Part shown: positions 1 to 7,246 of the stretch, in pieces
How positions within the stretch are numbered: the stretch's first letter is position 1
Layout of the letters: every line of letters starts with the position of its first letter
DNA from: Calditrichia bacterium
Lineage (GTDB): Bacteria; Calditrichota; Calditrichia; RBG-13-44-9
Direction: 5' to 3'
NCBI GenBank assembly: GCA_026991005.1
Contig: JALXCH010000591.1
Span: 1-11,156 of the forward strand
Length of the DNA stretch: 11,156 nucleotides
Made by a program: the position numbers and the translations under genes
Notes under the pieces: generated by a model
The model's database searches: none
What the model was told of the DNA's origin: nothing
The model's input: only the letters and a program-made list of their open reading frames with translations

Positions 1-394
1 TTGAAATACTCTTCTGTTTTAATTGTTCTATTAAAATAGTGGGAACAAAATAAAGTTCATACGAATCCTCACCAAAAGGATGTATACCGATAACAATATC
101 AGAAGTTAAAGTAGATTGCACATATTCTTTGACACCAGATTTATACTTTCTATCAATACCACCACGAATTCCTCCTACAAAATGTATAGATTTTTTGGCG
201 GTTTTTACCTGAGCTCTTATTATTTCTTCATTTCCATTTTCTTTTTTGAAAGCTATGATTATATCATATGGGGATAAAGGTAAATCAACCAATGACACAT
301 TTTGTAATTTTTTCATTAAAATTCCTGCTACAATATGCTCATGTGCAAAACCCTCAATAGAAGCTTGTTTGCCCTTACTTCCTACATTATTCAT
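1..394 (-). CDS. Putative PD-(D/Q)xK restriction-type endonuclease, 3' part cut by window edge
   Basis: This frame stays open from ATG at 394 to the left edge, giving the first 131 residues. I do not recognise the exact family. The N-terminal part has a helix with E14, then a beta-strand pattern SPYDIII with D44, and a second strand RAQVKTAKK with Q62-x-K64. This D...QxK arrangement, roughly 18 residues apart, is the usual metal-site layout of PD-(D/E)xK nucleases, with Q in place of E. A glycine- and lysine-rich stretch (about 76-90) follows. The ATG lies 9 bases beyond the methyltransferase stop, and its AGGAG site overlaps that stop codon, so translation is probably coupled. Sitting directly behind a DNA methyltransferase, it is most likely the cognate restriction enzyme. 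That role is inferred from the fold-like motif and the neighbour. An unrelated PD-(D/E)xK protein, such as a homing or repair nuclease, is possible. Base use is AT-rich like its neighbours. Confidence 0.65.
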   Translation of the reverse strand, partial: MNNVGSKGKQASIEGFAHEHIVAGILMKKLQNVSLVDLPLSPYDIIIAFKKENGNEEIIRAQVKTAKKSIHFVGGIRGGIDRKYKSGVKEYVQSTLTSDIVIGIHPFGEDSYELYFVPTILIEQLKQKSIS

Positions 395-403
395 AATTGG
401 CTC

Positions 404-1831
404 CTATTTCTTATTTAAAACCAATATCCAATCTGTATTAATCCGTTCTTCTCTTGGCACTTTGATGAAGTGTCTAATTATTTCAGAAGCAAAATAAGAT
501 TCAATTTCAAAACCTACTCTTTCTGCTATTTTCATTAAATATAACCAATTTTCAAAAACTTCTCCTCTTATCTTATTATTACCAACAACAATAATATATT
601 TAGCTCCTTGTTTTAAAACTCGATATACTTCTTTTAAATTTTTGTTCATATCGGATAAATATTTATATATAATATAAGCTCGTCTGGGATCTTTATCGTA
701 TATTTTTGAAATTATAATATCTGCTTCTTTTATTCCTATTGTATGAAGTGAATTGTAATCTTCAGCTTTAACACTCTCTGTACCTACATGCATTCTTTTC
801 AAAGGAGTCAGTGAATCATTGGCAAAACCTAACCAATATATTTCTAATTGATGTGTTCTTGGGTAATCTACTGCATTCGCATAAGGGGGTGAGGTTACTG
901 CCAGATCAAAAAAGTTGTCGGGATATTTAATATTTCTTGCGTCATTGTCTTCGGGAAATTCTACTTTTATTCCTGAAGGGTATTTTCTGGAGAAATCTAT
1001 CATTTTGGGTACATTTAACAGGACCGCTTCAGCAAATTTCGTTAAAGCATCTGAGGGATAAACTTTTTTATTTAGTTTTTTCCGAATCACTGTTCTTGTG
1101 CAATTATCATCTGCATTTGAAACAGCACGAATAATTGAAGAAAAACATATTTTATAAAAATTCTTAATATCTTCTTCGACATCTAATGCTTTTATGCATT
1201 TCTTGATATATGTTAGTTCTAAAATTATTTCCTTTTTAAACCAATTATCTCTGTAAGGAAAAACTGGAATATCTTTTTCATCAACTAAAGAGGGAGTAAA
1301 GTCTATAATTTTTTTTAGAATATCTTCAGAACTTCTTAATAATGTTTCTTCATTTACTGGTGTTGTTTTTACTTTAGATAAGAAACGGGAAAAGGGATCG
1401 ACATCTATACCCACAGAGTGCCTTTTGTTTAATAATGCTTCTACATTGGTGGTCCCACTACCAGCAAATGGATCAAGAACGATATCATATTTTTTGGAAT
1501 ACCTTTTAATCAACCATCTGGGTAATTCAGGAAAAAATTTTGCAGGATATTTATGCAAACCATGAGTTAATTTAGTTTGATCATAACTAATAAATAAAAA
1601 TCTTTGTCCATTTTCTATTGGTAAATCAACTGGAATGTCTCCATCCACTCGAACGATTTTCTCTCCAAATTCATTTATTTGTTCTTTTACATTTGGATAA
1701 TTGATATTAAAGAAAGGTAAATAATCTGTTGATGGTATATTTTTTCTCTTATTGCGTCCATTTTTTTTTGCAACTCGTTGTTTTATTTCAGTTAATGATA
1801 TTGGATAATATTTTGTTTCAATTGAATCCAT
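404..1831 (-). CDS. Site-specific DNA methyltransferase (N4-cytosine or N6-adenine), Type II R-M type
   Basis: The enzyme transfers a methyl group from S-adenosylmethionine to an exocyclic amino group in DNA. Of 475 residues, about 90-110 carry HGLHKYPAKFFPELP (motif X region), 120-128 carry DPFAGSGTT (motif I, SAM binding), D143 and D145 fit motif II, and 313-317 carry TSPPY (motif IV, catalytic). The roughly 190 residues between motifs I and IV can hold a target-recognition region, as in alpha-like ordering. TSPPY is commonest in N4-cytosine enzymes but does not exclude N6-adenine. A longer frame reaches ATG at 1900. I prefer 1831 because AGGAGGT lies 5 bases before it and the extra 23 residues look unlike family sequence. 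The DUF2283 gene is 103 bases upstream and the putative nuclease follows at once. The gene is strongly AT-rich compared with the genes right of 2760, consistent with transfer. The recognition sequence cannot be read from the protein. Confidence 0.88.
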   Translation of the reverse strand: MDSIETKYYPISLTEIKQRVAKKNGRNKRKNIPSTDYLPFFNINYPNVKEQINEFGEKIVRVDGDIPVDLPIENGQRFLFISYDQTKLTHGLHKYPAKFFPELPRWLIKRYSKKYDIVLDPFAGSGTTNVEALLNKRHSVGIDVDPFSRFLSKVKTTPVNEETLLRSSEDILKKIIDFTPSLVDEKDIPVFPYRDNWFKKEIILELTYIKKCIKALDVEEDIKNFYKICFSSIIRAVSNADDNCTRTVIRKKLNKKVYPSDALTKFAEAVLLNVPKMIDFSRKYPSGIKVEFPEDNDARNIKYPDNFFDLAVTSPPYANAVDYPRTHQLEIYWLGFANDSLTPLKRMHVGTESVKAEDYNSLHTIGIKEADIIISKIYDKDPRRAYIIYKYLSDMNKNLKEVYRVLKQGAKYIIVVGNNKIRGEVFENWLYLMKIAERVGFEIESYFASEIIRHFIKVPREERINTDWILVLNKK

Positions 1832-1836
1832 TATTA

Positions 1837-1843
1837 ACCTCCT
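1837..1843 (-). promoter_or_regulatory. Strong ribosome binding site deciding the methyltransferase start
   Basis: On the minus strand this reads AGGAGGT, a near-perfect match to the 16S anti-Shine-Dalgarno, with 5 bases (TAATA) before ATG at 1831. No comparable site precedes the upstream in-frame ATG at 1900. This is the reason for the shorter start. Confidence 0.8.
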
Positions 1844-1865
1844 GGTAAAATTTCCGCAGATACAT

Positions 1866-1879
1866 AATTTACGTAAATT
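1866..1879. promoter_or_regulatory. 14-bp perfect palindrome upstream of the methyltransferase; candidate operator
   Basis: AATTTACGTAAATT is its own reverse complement with no spacer. It lies 34 bases before the methyltransferase start, in the 103-base gap after the DUF2283 gene. Many R-M systems are autoregulated through dyad-symmetric sites at this place, so it could bind a dimeric regulator. A 14-base AT-rich palindrome can also arise by chance, and I found no convincing -35/-10 pair overlapping it. Confidence 0.35.
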
Positions 1880-1934
1880 TAATGTTTCGAGAATCAGCAA
1901 AGTATTTTAAAAGTAAACATATTCTGAATGTCCA

Positions 1935-2189
1935 TCATTTCTTACTATTGTTGTTTTGACTCTTTTTCTTACTCGCATTGAGTACCGTGATCCCAACGAC
2001 ATTTCCTTTCTCATATCTAATTATAATGTCATCATCTGTTATTTCGGAATCATCTGCATGGCTGGTTTTCTTAAAATTGATGTATAGTACATCCGCCTCT
2101 TTATCATAGGAAATCCAAATCCTTGAACATGGAACTTCCAATATTTCAGGCACAATATTTAACACCTTTTTAACTTCTAACGAGGTCAT
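1935..2189 (-). CDS. DUF2283-type small protein
   Basis: With the start at 2189 the product has 84 residues. The segment ISYDKEADVLYINF, then DDSEITDDDIIIRYE, then VVGITVLNAS is the characteristic DUF2283 pattern (aspartate-rich YDxEADxLYIxF followed by I-x-RY and V-x-I-x-ILNAS). The tail is Lys/Asn-rich. The frame also has an ATG at 2240, but a candidate promoter's -10 box overlaps that codon, so the transcript would start downstream of it. DUF2283 proteins as I recall them begin close to the sequence starting at 2189 (MTSLEVKKVL). The ribosome site before 2189 is weak. DUF2283 genes are often paired with DUF4258 genes in toxin-antitoxin-like loci, but no partner is visible here. The gene lies upstream of the methyltransferase on the same strand. 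Its function is unknown. It could be an orphan antitoxin-like protein or an accessory of the R-M cassette. Confidence 0.75.
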   Translation of the reverse strand: MTSLEVKKVLNIVPEILEVPCSRIWISYDKEADVLYINFKKTSHADDSEITDDDIIIRYEKGNVVGITVLNASKKKSQNNNSKK

Positions 2190-2238
2190 ATTTGTCGTCT
2201 CATTAAAAAAAAGTTCATATCGTATTTTAATTGAAGTC

Positions 2239-2268
2239 ATTATATCGAAAAGAGGAGTAAAAAGTCAA
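2239..2268 (-). promoter_or_regulatory. Candidate sigma70-type promoter for the DUF2283 gene / R-M cassette
   Basis: On the minus strand, TTGACT (2263-2268) is followed by an 18-base spacer and TATAAT (2239-2244). This is close to consensus. The -10 box shares its last two bases with the ATG at 2240, so transcription would begin near 2232 and exclude that codon, supporting the start at 2189. It is the only good promoter I see upstream of the three minus-strand genes and may serve them all. Confidence 0.6.
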
Positions 2269-2427
2269 GTCCATTTTTCAAGAGAATAGTTCTTGTCATA
2301 ATTTGTTTTTCTCACAAACTCAGAAATGAATAAAAGAAAGAAGTTTGTTTAACCTGCTTTTTTCCGTGTATTTAAATTAAATGCACTATTTAAACAATCA
2401 TTAACATGTTTTTTTATTAAAAGGAAC

Positions 2428-2451
2428 AAAAAAACCGCCCGTTTCGGGCGG
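2428..2451 (-). terminator. Rho-independent terminator of the tRNA-Gln gene
   Basis: On the minus strand a 7-bp stem, CCGCCCG and CGGGCGG, closes a 3-base AAA loop and runs directly into seven T (2428-2434). It starts 8 bases beyond the tRNA 3' end. It separates the tRNA transcript from the AT-rich cassette further left. Confidence 0.9.
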
Positions 2452-2459
2452 CTCTTTTG

Positions 2460-2530
2460 CTGCGGGACAGGGACTCGAACCCCGACTACCAGGGCCAGAA
2501 CCTGGCGTCCTACCATTAGACGATCCCGCA
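2460..2530 (-). tRNA. tRNA-Gln (anticodon CUG)
   Basis: The 71-base gene folds into a full cloverleaf: acceptor stem TGCGGGA/TCCCGCA, D arm GTC-TAATGGTAG-GAC, anticodon arm CCAGG-TTCTGGC-CCTGG, and T arm CGGGG-TTCGAGT-CCCTG with one G-T pair. The anticodon is CTG, reading CAG (glutamine). The U1-A72 pair and G73 discriminator agree with glutamine identity. CCA is not encoded (G73 is followed by CAA), so it must be added after transcription. It has its own promoter and terminator. Its 3' end faces the AT-rich R-M region, the usual orientation when an island has inserted at a tRNA gene. Confidence 0.96.
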
Positions 2531-2548
2531 GTTCAATTTTTGCGCCCA

Positions 2549-2577
2549 AAAATAGTTAAAAATTTCTGGCGTGTCAA
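2549..2577 (-). promoter_or_regulatory. Promoter of tRNA-Gln
   Basis: On the minus strand, TTGACA (2572-2577) is followed by a 17-base spacer and TATTTT (2549-2554). A GC-rich discriminator GGGCGC (2542-2547) follows, as is typical of stable-RNA promoters under stringent control. The tRNA begins about a dozen bases after the predicted start of transcription. Confidence 0.75.
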
Positions 2578-2698
2578 GACGAAAGATAATTTCTCCCGTC
2601 ACATTTACTTCTATTCCAGAAAAAGAACCCAAAAATAATGGGAAGACAATCGAGGGTTTCTCTCTTCATCCTCAAATTCCCGAATTTTCAATCATTCC

Positions 2699-2727
2699 TT
2701 GAAATAGAAAGGCTTATCTTCTAAATT
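2699..2727 (+). promoter_or_regulatory. Candidate promoter for fabH
   Basis: TTGAAA (2699-2704), a 17-base spacer and TAAATT (2722-2727) lie 42 bases before the fabH start, in the gap that also holds the divergent tRNA promoter. This rests on hexamer match and spacing only. Confidence 0.4.
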
Positions 2728-2769
2728 CAAATAAATTTTGGCAATAGACGAATAAAAGAAAGGATGCAT

Positions 2770-3765
2770 ATGAGACGTTCCAGAATTGTAGGTGTTGGAC
2801 ATGCTGTTCCCAGCCGTGTGGTCACTAATTTCGATTTGATGCAGTGGATGGATACCTCCGACGAATGGATTCGCGAAAGAACCGGAATTGTGGAAAGACG
2901 CTGGATTTCCGAAGGAGAAACCCTCACCGGTCTGGCGCTGGAAGCCAGCAAAATCGCTCTGGAACGGGCGGGAATGCAACCTTCGGATATCGATTTTATT
3001 GTGTTTGCTTCCATGTCCTCCGATCATGAATTTCCCGGCGGAGGTTGTTTCCTTCAGGAAAAATTGGAAATTCCCGGAATACCTGCCATCGATATTCGCA
3101 ACCAATGCACGGGATTTATTTATGGATTGGCGGTAGCGGATAATTTTATTCGCACCGGAATGTACACCAACGTGCTACTGGTCGGTGCCGAAGTCCAGAG
3201 CACTGGCCTGGATTTGAGCACCCGGGGACGGGACATGGCCGTGCTCTTTGGGGATGGCGCCGGAGCTGCCGTGCTGACCGCAACGGATGAAGAAGATAAA
3301 GGAGTCCTTACCACGGTTCTCCATGCCGATGGCCGCTACGCCAAAAAACTGTGGATGGAATGGCCTTCCGTAAACCATTTTCCCCGCTTAAATGCCGAAA
3401 TGGCCGCGACCGATAAAATTTATCCCAAAATGGAAGGTCGTTATGTCTTTAAGCACGCGGTTACCCGCTTTCCGGAGGTTATTCACGAAGCCCTCGATGC
3501 CGCAAACTATTCCATTGAAGATGTGGATCTCATCGTTCCCCATCAGGCTAATCAGCGCATAACCGAAGCGGTTGCCCAGCGTCTGGGTGTTCCCATGGAA
3601 AAAATGTTTAGTAACATTCATAAATACGGAAACACCACCGCAGCCACCATTCCTATTTGTTTGAGCGAGGCCTGGGCAGAAGGAAAGATTAAAGAGGGCG
3701 ATCTGGTAGCGCTGGCAGCTTTTGGAAGCGGTTTCACCTGGGGCAGCGCTCTGGTTCGCTGGTAA
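2770..3765 (+). CDS. fabH: Beta-ketoacyl-ACP synthase III (KAS III)
   Basis: KAS III condenses an acyl-CoA (usually acetyl-CoA) with malonyl-ACP to start fatty-acid synthesis in the cytosol. The thiolase-fold catalytic triad is complete: C113 in RNQCTGFIYG, H258 in VPHQANQRI and N288 in KYGNTTAATIP. The H-to-N distance of 30 equals that in E. coli FabH, and C113 is one residue from E. coli C112. SDEWIRERTGIVERR near the N-terminus and FGDGAGAAVL before residue 160 also fit. Length is 331 residues against about 317 in E. coli, the extra falling between Cys and His. An in-frame ATG lies at 2764, but the AGG touches it. ATG at 2770 has correct spacing from AAGGA and is preferred. The active-site cysteine is preceded by Gln rather than the common Ala. 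That may suit other primers, but the substrate is not readable. lipA follows after 128 bases. Lipoate is made from octanoyl-ACP, so a pathway link is plausible. Confidence 0.93.
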   Translation: MRRSRIVGVGHAVPSRVVTNFDLMQWMDTSDEWIRERTGIVERRWISEGETLTGLALEASKIALERAGMQPSDIDFIVFASMSSDHEFPGGGCFLQEKLEIPGIPAIDIRNQCTGFIYGLAVADNFIRTGMYTNVLLVGAEVQSTGLDLSTRGRDMAVLFGDGAGAAVLTATDEEDKGVLTTVLHADGRYAKKLWMEWPSVNHFPRLNAEMAATDKIYPKMEGRYVFKHAVTRFPEVIHEALDAANYSIEDVDLIVPHQANQRITEAVAQRLGVPMEKMFSNIHKYGNTTAATIPICLSEAWAEGKIKEGDLVALAAFGSGFTWGSALVRW

Positions 3766-3893
3766 ATATTTCAAGCGGTGGGGAAGGAGATTCTGTTCCC
3801 GAAAATAAAACAGGGGAAGGGAGGTGAAATTTTCCTTTTAAAGGAGAATGGTGCTTATTGTACGAACATTTTTTAAAACAGTAAGGAGAATTT

Positions 3894-4772
3894 ATGAATC
3901 ACATAAATCGCCGCCCTGCCTGGTTAAAGGTTCGGCTTTCGGGTGGACGAACTTACAGGGCGGTCAAAGATCTGGTGACACAATCCCGGTTGCACACGGT
4001 ATGTCAGAGCGCCCGTTGCCCGAACATCGGGGAGTGCTGGTCACGGCGTACCGCCACGTTTATGATTTTAGGGGATTTGTGTACCCGGAATTGTCGCTTC
4101 TGCGCCGTTAAAACGGGGCGTCCTATGGGAGTAGATTGGGAGGAACCGTTTCGGGTCGCGCAGGCGGTGCAGGAATTGAAACTCCGGCACGCGGTAATCA
4201 CTTCCGTAACACGCGATGATTTACCGGACGGAGGTGCGGAAGTATTTGCTCGTACCATTCAGCGCATCCGGGAACTGGTACCGGGATGTTCGGTGGAAGT
4301 GCTCATCCCGGATTTTAAGGGGAAAGAAGAAGCCCTTCAGAAAGTGCTGGATGCCCGTCCCGACATTCTAAATCACAACCTGGAAGTAGTTCCCCGGCTT
4401 TATCCCAGGGCCCGTCCTCAAGCGGATTTTCAACGCTCCCTCTGGGTACTGAAGCAATCCAAAAAAGCGGGACTCATTACGAAAACGGGCATTATGGTGG
4501 GATTGGGAGAAACAGAGGAAGAGCTGGAAGCTCTTTTCCGCACTCTGGTCACCATCCCGGTGGATATTCTCACCATTGGCCAGTATCTCCAGCCAACTCC
4601 GGAACATCTGCCGGTGGAAAAATATTACCATCCCGAAGAATTCCAGCAGATGAAATATCTGGGGGAGAAGTTGGGAATCATGCACGTGGAAAGCGGGCCG
4701 CTGGTGCGTAGCTCTTACCATGCAGACGAACAGGTGCATAAACTGAAAGAGCTGGTTCCGAACACAGATTGA
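3894..4772 (+). CDS. lipA: Lipoyl synthase (radical SAM)
   Basis: LipA inserts two sulfur atoms into protein-bound octanoyl groups to make lipoyl cofactor for 2-oxoacid dehydrogenases and the glycine cleavage system. Both iron-sulfur cluster sites are intact: the auxiliary-cluster motif CxxxxCxxxxxC at C37, C42 and C48, and the radical-SAM motif CxxxCxxC at C63, C67 and C70. The LipA-specific RSSYHA occurs at 272-277, whose first serine caps the auxiliary cluster. VTRDDLPDGGA and IMVGLGET are further family signatures. The 292 residues are a normal length. AAGGAG precedes the ATG with good spacing. No LipB or LplA octanoyl or lipoyl transferase gene is in the window. The 128-base gap after fabH shows no clear terminator or promoter, so co-transcription is possible. 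Confidence 0.97.
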   Translation: MNHINRRPAWLKVRLSGGRTYRAVKDLVTQSRLHTVCQSARCPNIGECWSRRTATFMILGDLCTRNCRFCAVKTGRPMGVDWEEPFRVAQAVQELKLRHAVITSVTRDDLPDGGAEVFARTIQRIRELVPGCSVEVLIPDFKGKEEALQKVLDARPDILNHNLEVVPRLYPRARPQADFQRSLWVLKQSKKAGLITKTGIMVGLGETEEELEALFRTLVTIPVDILTIGQYLQPTPEHLPVEKYYHPEEFQQMKYLGEKLGIMHVESGPLVRSSYHADEQVHKLKELVPNTD

Positions 4773-4897
4773 GGCCGGAACTTCTATTCATCTAAAAATG
4801 GAAAAATCTTTTTCCCGGCGAACTTTTGAAATTCGGTTGCCTGCCCATCTCTGCCTCTCCGTTGTTCCGGTAAACAGCCTACGCTCTTTCAATTCCC

Positions 4898-4926
4898 TTG
4901 CTCTACCGGCGATTATTCTGTAAACT
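4898..4926 (+). promoter_or_regulatory. Candidate promoter for purL
   Basis: TTGCTC (4898-4903), a 17-base spacer and TAAACT (4921-4926) lie 30 bases before the purL start. The match is moderate. The 184-base lipA-purL gap has no purine riboswitch-like structure that I can see and no terminator with a T run. Confidence 0.3.
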
Positions 4927-4956
4927 TGTTCCGATTTTTTAGCAGGAGAAAACGCG

Positions 4957-7182
4957 ATGTCGGAACCCAAAGTAACCCTGGAACTGGCTTTACAGCATGG
5001 TTTAACAGAAGAAGAATTCGAGCGAATTAAGGAAATTTTAGGGCGAGTTCCCACTTATACGGAATTGGGAATATTTTCCGTTATGTGGAGCGAACATTGC
5101 TCCTACAAAAATTCCATTGCGGAGCTGAAAAAGCTTCCGCGAAGTGGAGGACGGTTGTTAGTAAGCGCCGGGGAGGAAAATGCCGGATTGGTGGACATAG
5201 GAGATGGGTTGGCCATTTGTTTTAAAATCGAGAGTCATAACCATCCTTCTGCGGTAGAACCCTATCAGGGTGCGGCCACGGGAGTGGGCGGTATTATGCG
5301 CGATATTTTCACCATGGGTGCCCGTCCCATTGCAGCGCTGGATTCCCTCCGCTTCGGAAATCTGGATAAGCCACGCAATCGCTACCTTTTTGATGGTGTT
5401 GTGCGCGGTATTGCCGATTACGGCAACTGCCTTGGTGTTCCCACAGTGGCTGGAGAGGTGTACTTCGAAGATTGTTACACGGGCAATCCTCTGGTGAATG
5501 CCATGACGGTGGGACTGGTGAAACATCAGGAAACCGCTTCGGCAGTGGCGCGCGGCGAAGGGAATCCCGTGTTCATCATCGGTTCTCGCACCGGACGAGA
5601 TGGGATTCACGGCGCTACCTTTGCTTCCGAAGAATTAAGCGAAGATAATGAAGAGCGGCGTCCCAATGTTCAGGTAGGTGATCCCTTCACCGAAAAACTG
5701 CTTCTGGAAGCAACCCTGGAAATGATTCAGGCTCGGATTCTGGTTGGGATTCAGGATATGGGCGCTGCGGGAATTACCTGCAGCACCACGGAGATGAGTG
5801 CCAAAGGAAACAGCGGGATGGTGATTGACCTGGATAAGGTCCCGGTTCGGGAAGAAGGGATGAGTGCCTACGAAATCATGCTTTCCGAATCCCAGGAACG
5901 GATGCTGGCCGTGGTAAAGAAAGGCCAGGAAGCGAAGATGCGGGAAATCTGCCGGAAATGGGAGCTCATTTGCGAGGAGGTGGGGTACGTGACCGACGAA
6001 CCGCTGCTCAAGGTTTATCATCATGGAAAAAAAGTGGCGGAAGTGCCACCGTACTACTGTGTTCTGGGGGGTGGAGCACCGGTGTATCATCGGGAATACC
6101 AGCGTCCGGAATATCTGGATACCATTCATCAATACGATTTTACCCGGCTTGAACCCATTGTGGATTTGCGGGAGGCGTTTGTTAAAGTATTTTCTTCACT
6201 GAACATTGTGTCCAAACGCTGGGTGTACGAGCAGTACGACCACATGGTGCAAACGAACACCGCTGTCTTGCCCGGTGGGGATGCTGCGGTTGTGCGCATT
6301 AAAGGGACACGCAAAGCCATTGCCATGAAGACCGACGGTAACGGGCGGTACGTTTATTTGAATCCCCGCCGTGGTGCACAAATTGCGGTAGCCGAAGCGG
6401 CGCGAAATGTGGTGTGTACCGGTGCCGAACCTCTGGCCATAACCAATTGCTTGAATTTCGGAAATCCCTACAAACCGGAGATGTTCTACCTCTTCCGGGA
6501 AGCCGTGGCGGGAATGGGAGAAGCCTGTCGGGTGTTTAATACACCGGTTACCGGCGGGAATGTCAGTTTCTACAACGAGAGCCCCGATAGTGCGGTTTAT
6601 CCCACGCCGGTAATTGGGATGGTGGGGCTTATCGAAGACATCGATCACATCACCACAGCAAATTTTAAGCAAGCGGGAGACCTCATTTATTTAATCGGGG
6701 AAACCAGGCCGGAAATTGGGGGGAGCGAATTTTTGAAGGAATATTACGGAGCGGTGATGGGCGATGCTCCGGAGATTGATCTGGAACTGGAAAAACGCAT
6801 GCAGGCTACCTTGTTACAGGCAATCCGAAAAGGCTGGATTAAATCTGCCCACGATTGTTCCGATGGAGGCGTGGCGGTGGCTCTGGCCGAGTCCTGCATC
6901 ATTCGGCGCGAGAGCCCTATTGGTGCGACCATTCTGACAGAATGGATTACCATGAGGCCCGAGTGGTGGATGTTTAGCGAAACTCAATCCCGGGTGGTGG
7001 TATCGATACAGCCGGAGGACAGACCGGAGTTCGAACAGTTTTTCCGGAAAAATGACATCCCTGTCTTCCTGATTGGAACCGTGGGCGGAGATGAACTACG
7101 GTTTCAGCACTGGTTTTCGATTTCTCTGGAAGAACTCCAGGAAATTTATTACCGCACTATCGAAAAAATAATGGATGGTTAA
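4957..7182 (+). CDS. purL: Phosphoribosylformylglycinamidine synthase subunit PurL (small type)
   Basis: This is the ATP-dependent synthetase subunit of FGAM synthase, which converts FGAR to FGAM in step 4 of purine synthesis, using ammonia from PurQ with PurS as bridging subunit. At 741 residues it matches the small PurL class (B. subtilis about 742), not the large fused form of about 1,300 residues. Visible signatures are [10 protein letters not shown] with the probable catalytic H47, ESHNHPS (92-98), the glycine-rich [22 protein letters not shown] (about 105-126), [19 protein letters not shown] and HDCSDGG (632-638) in the second half. The two halves are the repeated AIRS-like domains. AGGAG lies 8 bases before the ATG. 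purS and purQ are not in the window, so they must be elsewhere. Neighbours are not purine genes. Confidence 0.97.
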   Translation: MSEPKVTLELALQHGLTEEEFERIKEILGRVPTYTELGIFSVMWSEHCSYKNSIAELKKLPRSGGRLLVSAGEENAGLVDIGDGLAICFKIESHNHPSAVEPYQGAATGVGGIMRDIFTMGARPIAALDSLRFGNLDKPRNRYLFDGVVRGIADYGNCLGVPTVAGEVYFEDCYTGNPLVNAMTVGLVKHQETASAVARGEGNPVFIIGSRTGRDGIHGATFASEELSEDNEERRPNVQVGDPFTEKLLLEATLEMIQARILVGIQDMGAAGITCSTTEMSAKGNSGMVIDLDKVPVREEGMSAYEIMLSESQERMLAVVKKGQEAKMREICRKWELICEEVGYVTDEPLLKVYHHGKKVAEVPPYYCVLGGGAPVYHREYQRPEYLDTIHQYDFTRLEPIVDLREAFVKVFSSLNIVSKRWVYEQYDHMVQTNTAVLPGGDAAVVRIKGTRKAIAMKTDGNGRYVYLNPRRGAQIAVAEAARNVVCTGAEPLAITNCLNFGNPYKPEMFYLFREAVAGMGEACRVFNTPVTGGNVSFYNESPDSAVYPTPVIGMVGLIEDIDHITTANFKQAGDLIYLIGETRPEIGGSEFLKEYYGAVMGDAPEIDLELEKRMQATLLQAIRKGWIKSAHDCSDGGVAVALAESCIIRRESPIGATILTEWITMRPEWWMFSETQSRVVVSIQPEDRPEFEQFFRKNDIPVFLIGTVGGDELRFQHWFSISLEELQEIYYRTIEKIMDG

Positions 7183-7246
7183 TCCTTCCTATTTCTAATA
7201 AAAAGCGCGTTTTACGTGTAGAATTTTTTTCAGGAACACAAGCATC

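Larger units (their letters stand above)
1..2427. other. AT-rich R-M-bearing region abutting tRNA-Gln; possible genomic island
   Basis: Base composition drops sharply left of the tRNA (15 of 60 G/C at 1321-1380, against 35 of 60 at 3241-3300). The region carries only cassette genes on one strand and starts just beyond the tRNA 3' end and its terminator. No integrase and no second copy of the tRNA 3' end are in the window, so the left border is unseen. The 2269-2427 stretch is AT-rich with no gene. Confidence 0.45.

Noticed and set aside
404..1900. Methyltransferase starting at ATG 1900
   Set aside because: No ribosome site there, and the frame would run through the palindrome at 1866-1879; ATG at 1831 has AGGAGGT.
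2349..2549. 66-codon minus-strand frame
   Set aside because: It runs through the tRNA-Gln gene and its terminator; the frame is an artefact.
3848..4111. 87-codon plus-strand frame with AAAGGAG just before its ATG
   Set aside because: The Shine-Dalgarno spacing is only about 2 bases, and most of the frame lies inside lipA in another frame with no protein-like character.
4773..4956. Purine riboswitch or terminator before purL
   Set aside because: Only a weak AT-only hairpin (GGAAAA-ATCT-TTTTCC, near 4800) is present; no conserved riboswitch loops and no GC stem with a T run.
5158..6132. Long minus-strand frames of 150 and 165 codons inside purL
   Set aside because: They are antisense shadows of purL, with His/Asn/Arg-rich composition and no recognisable motif.
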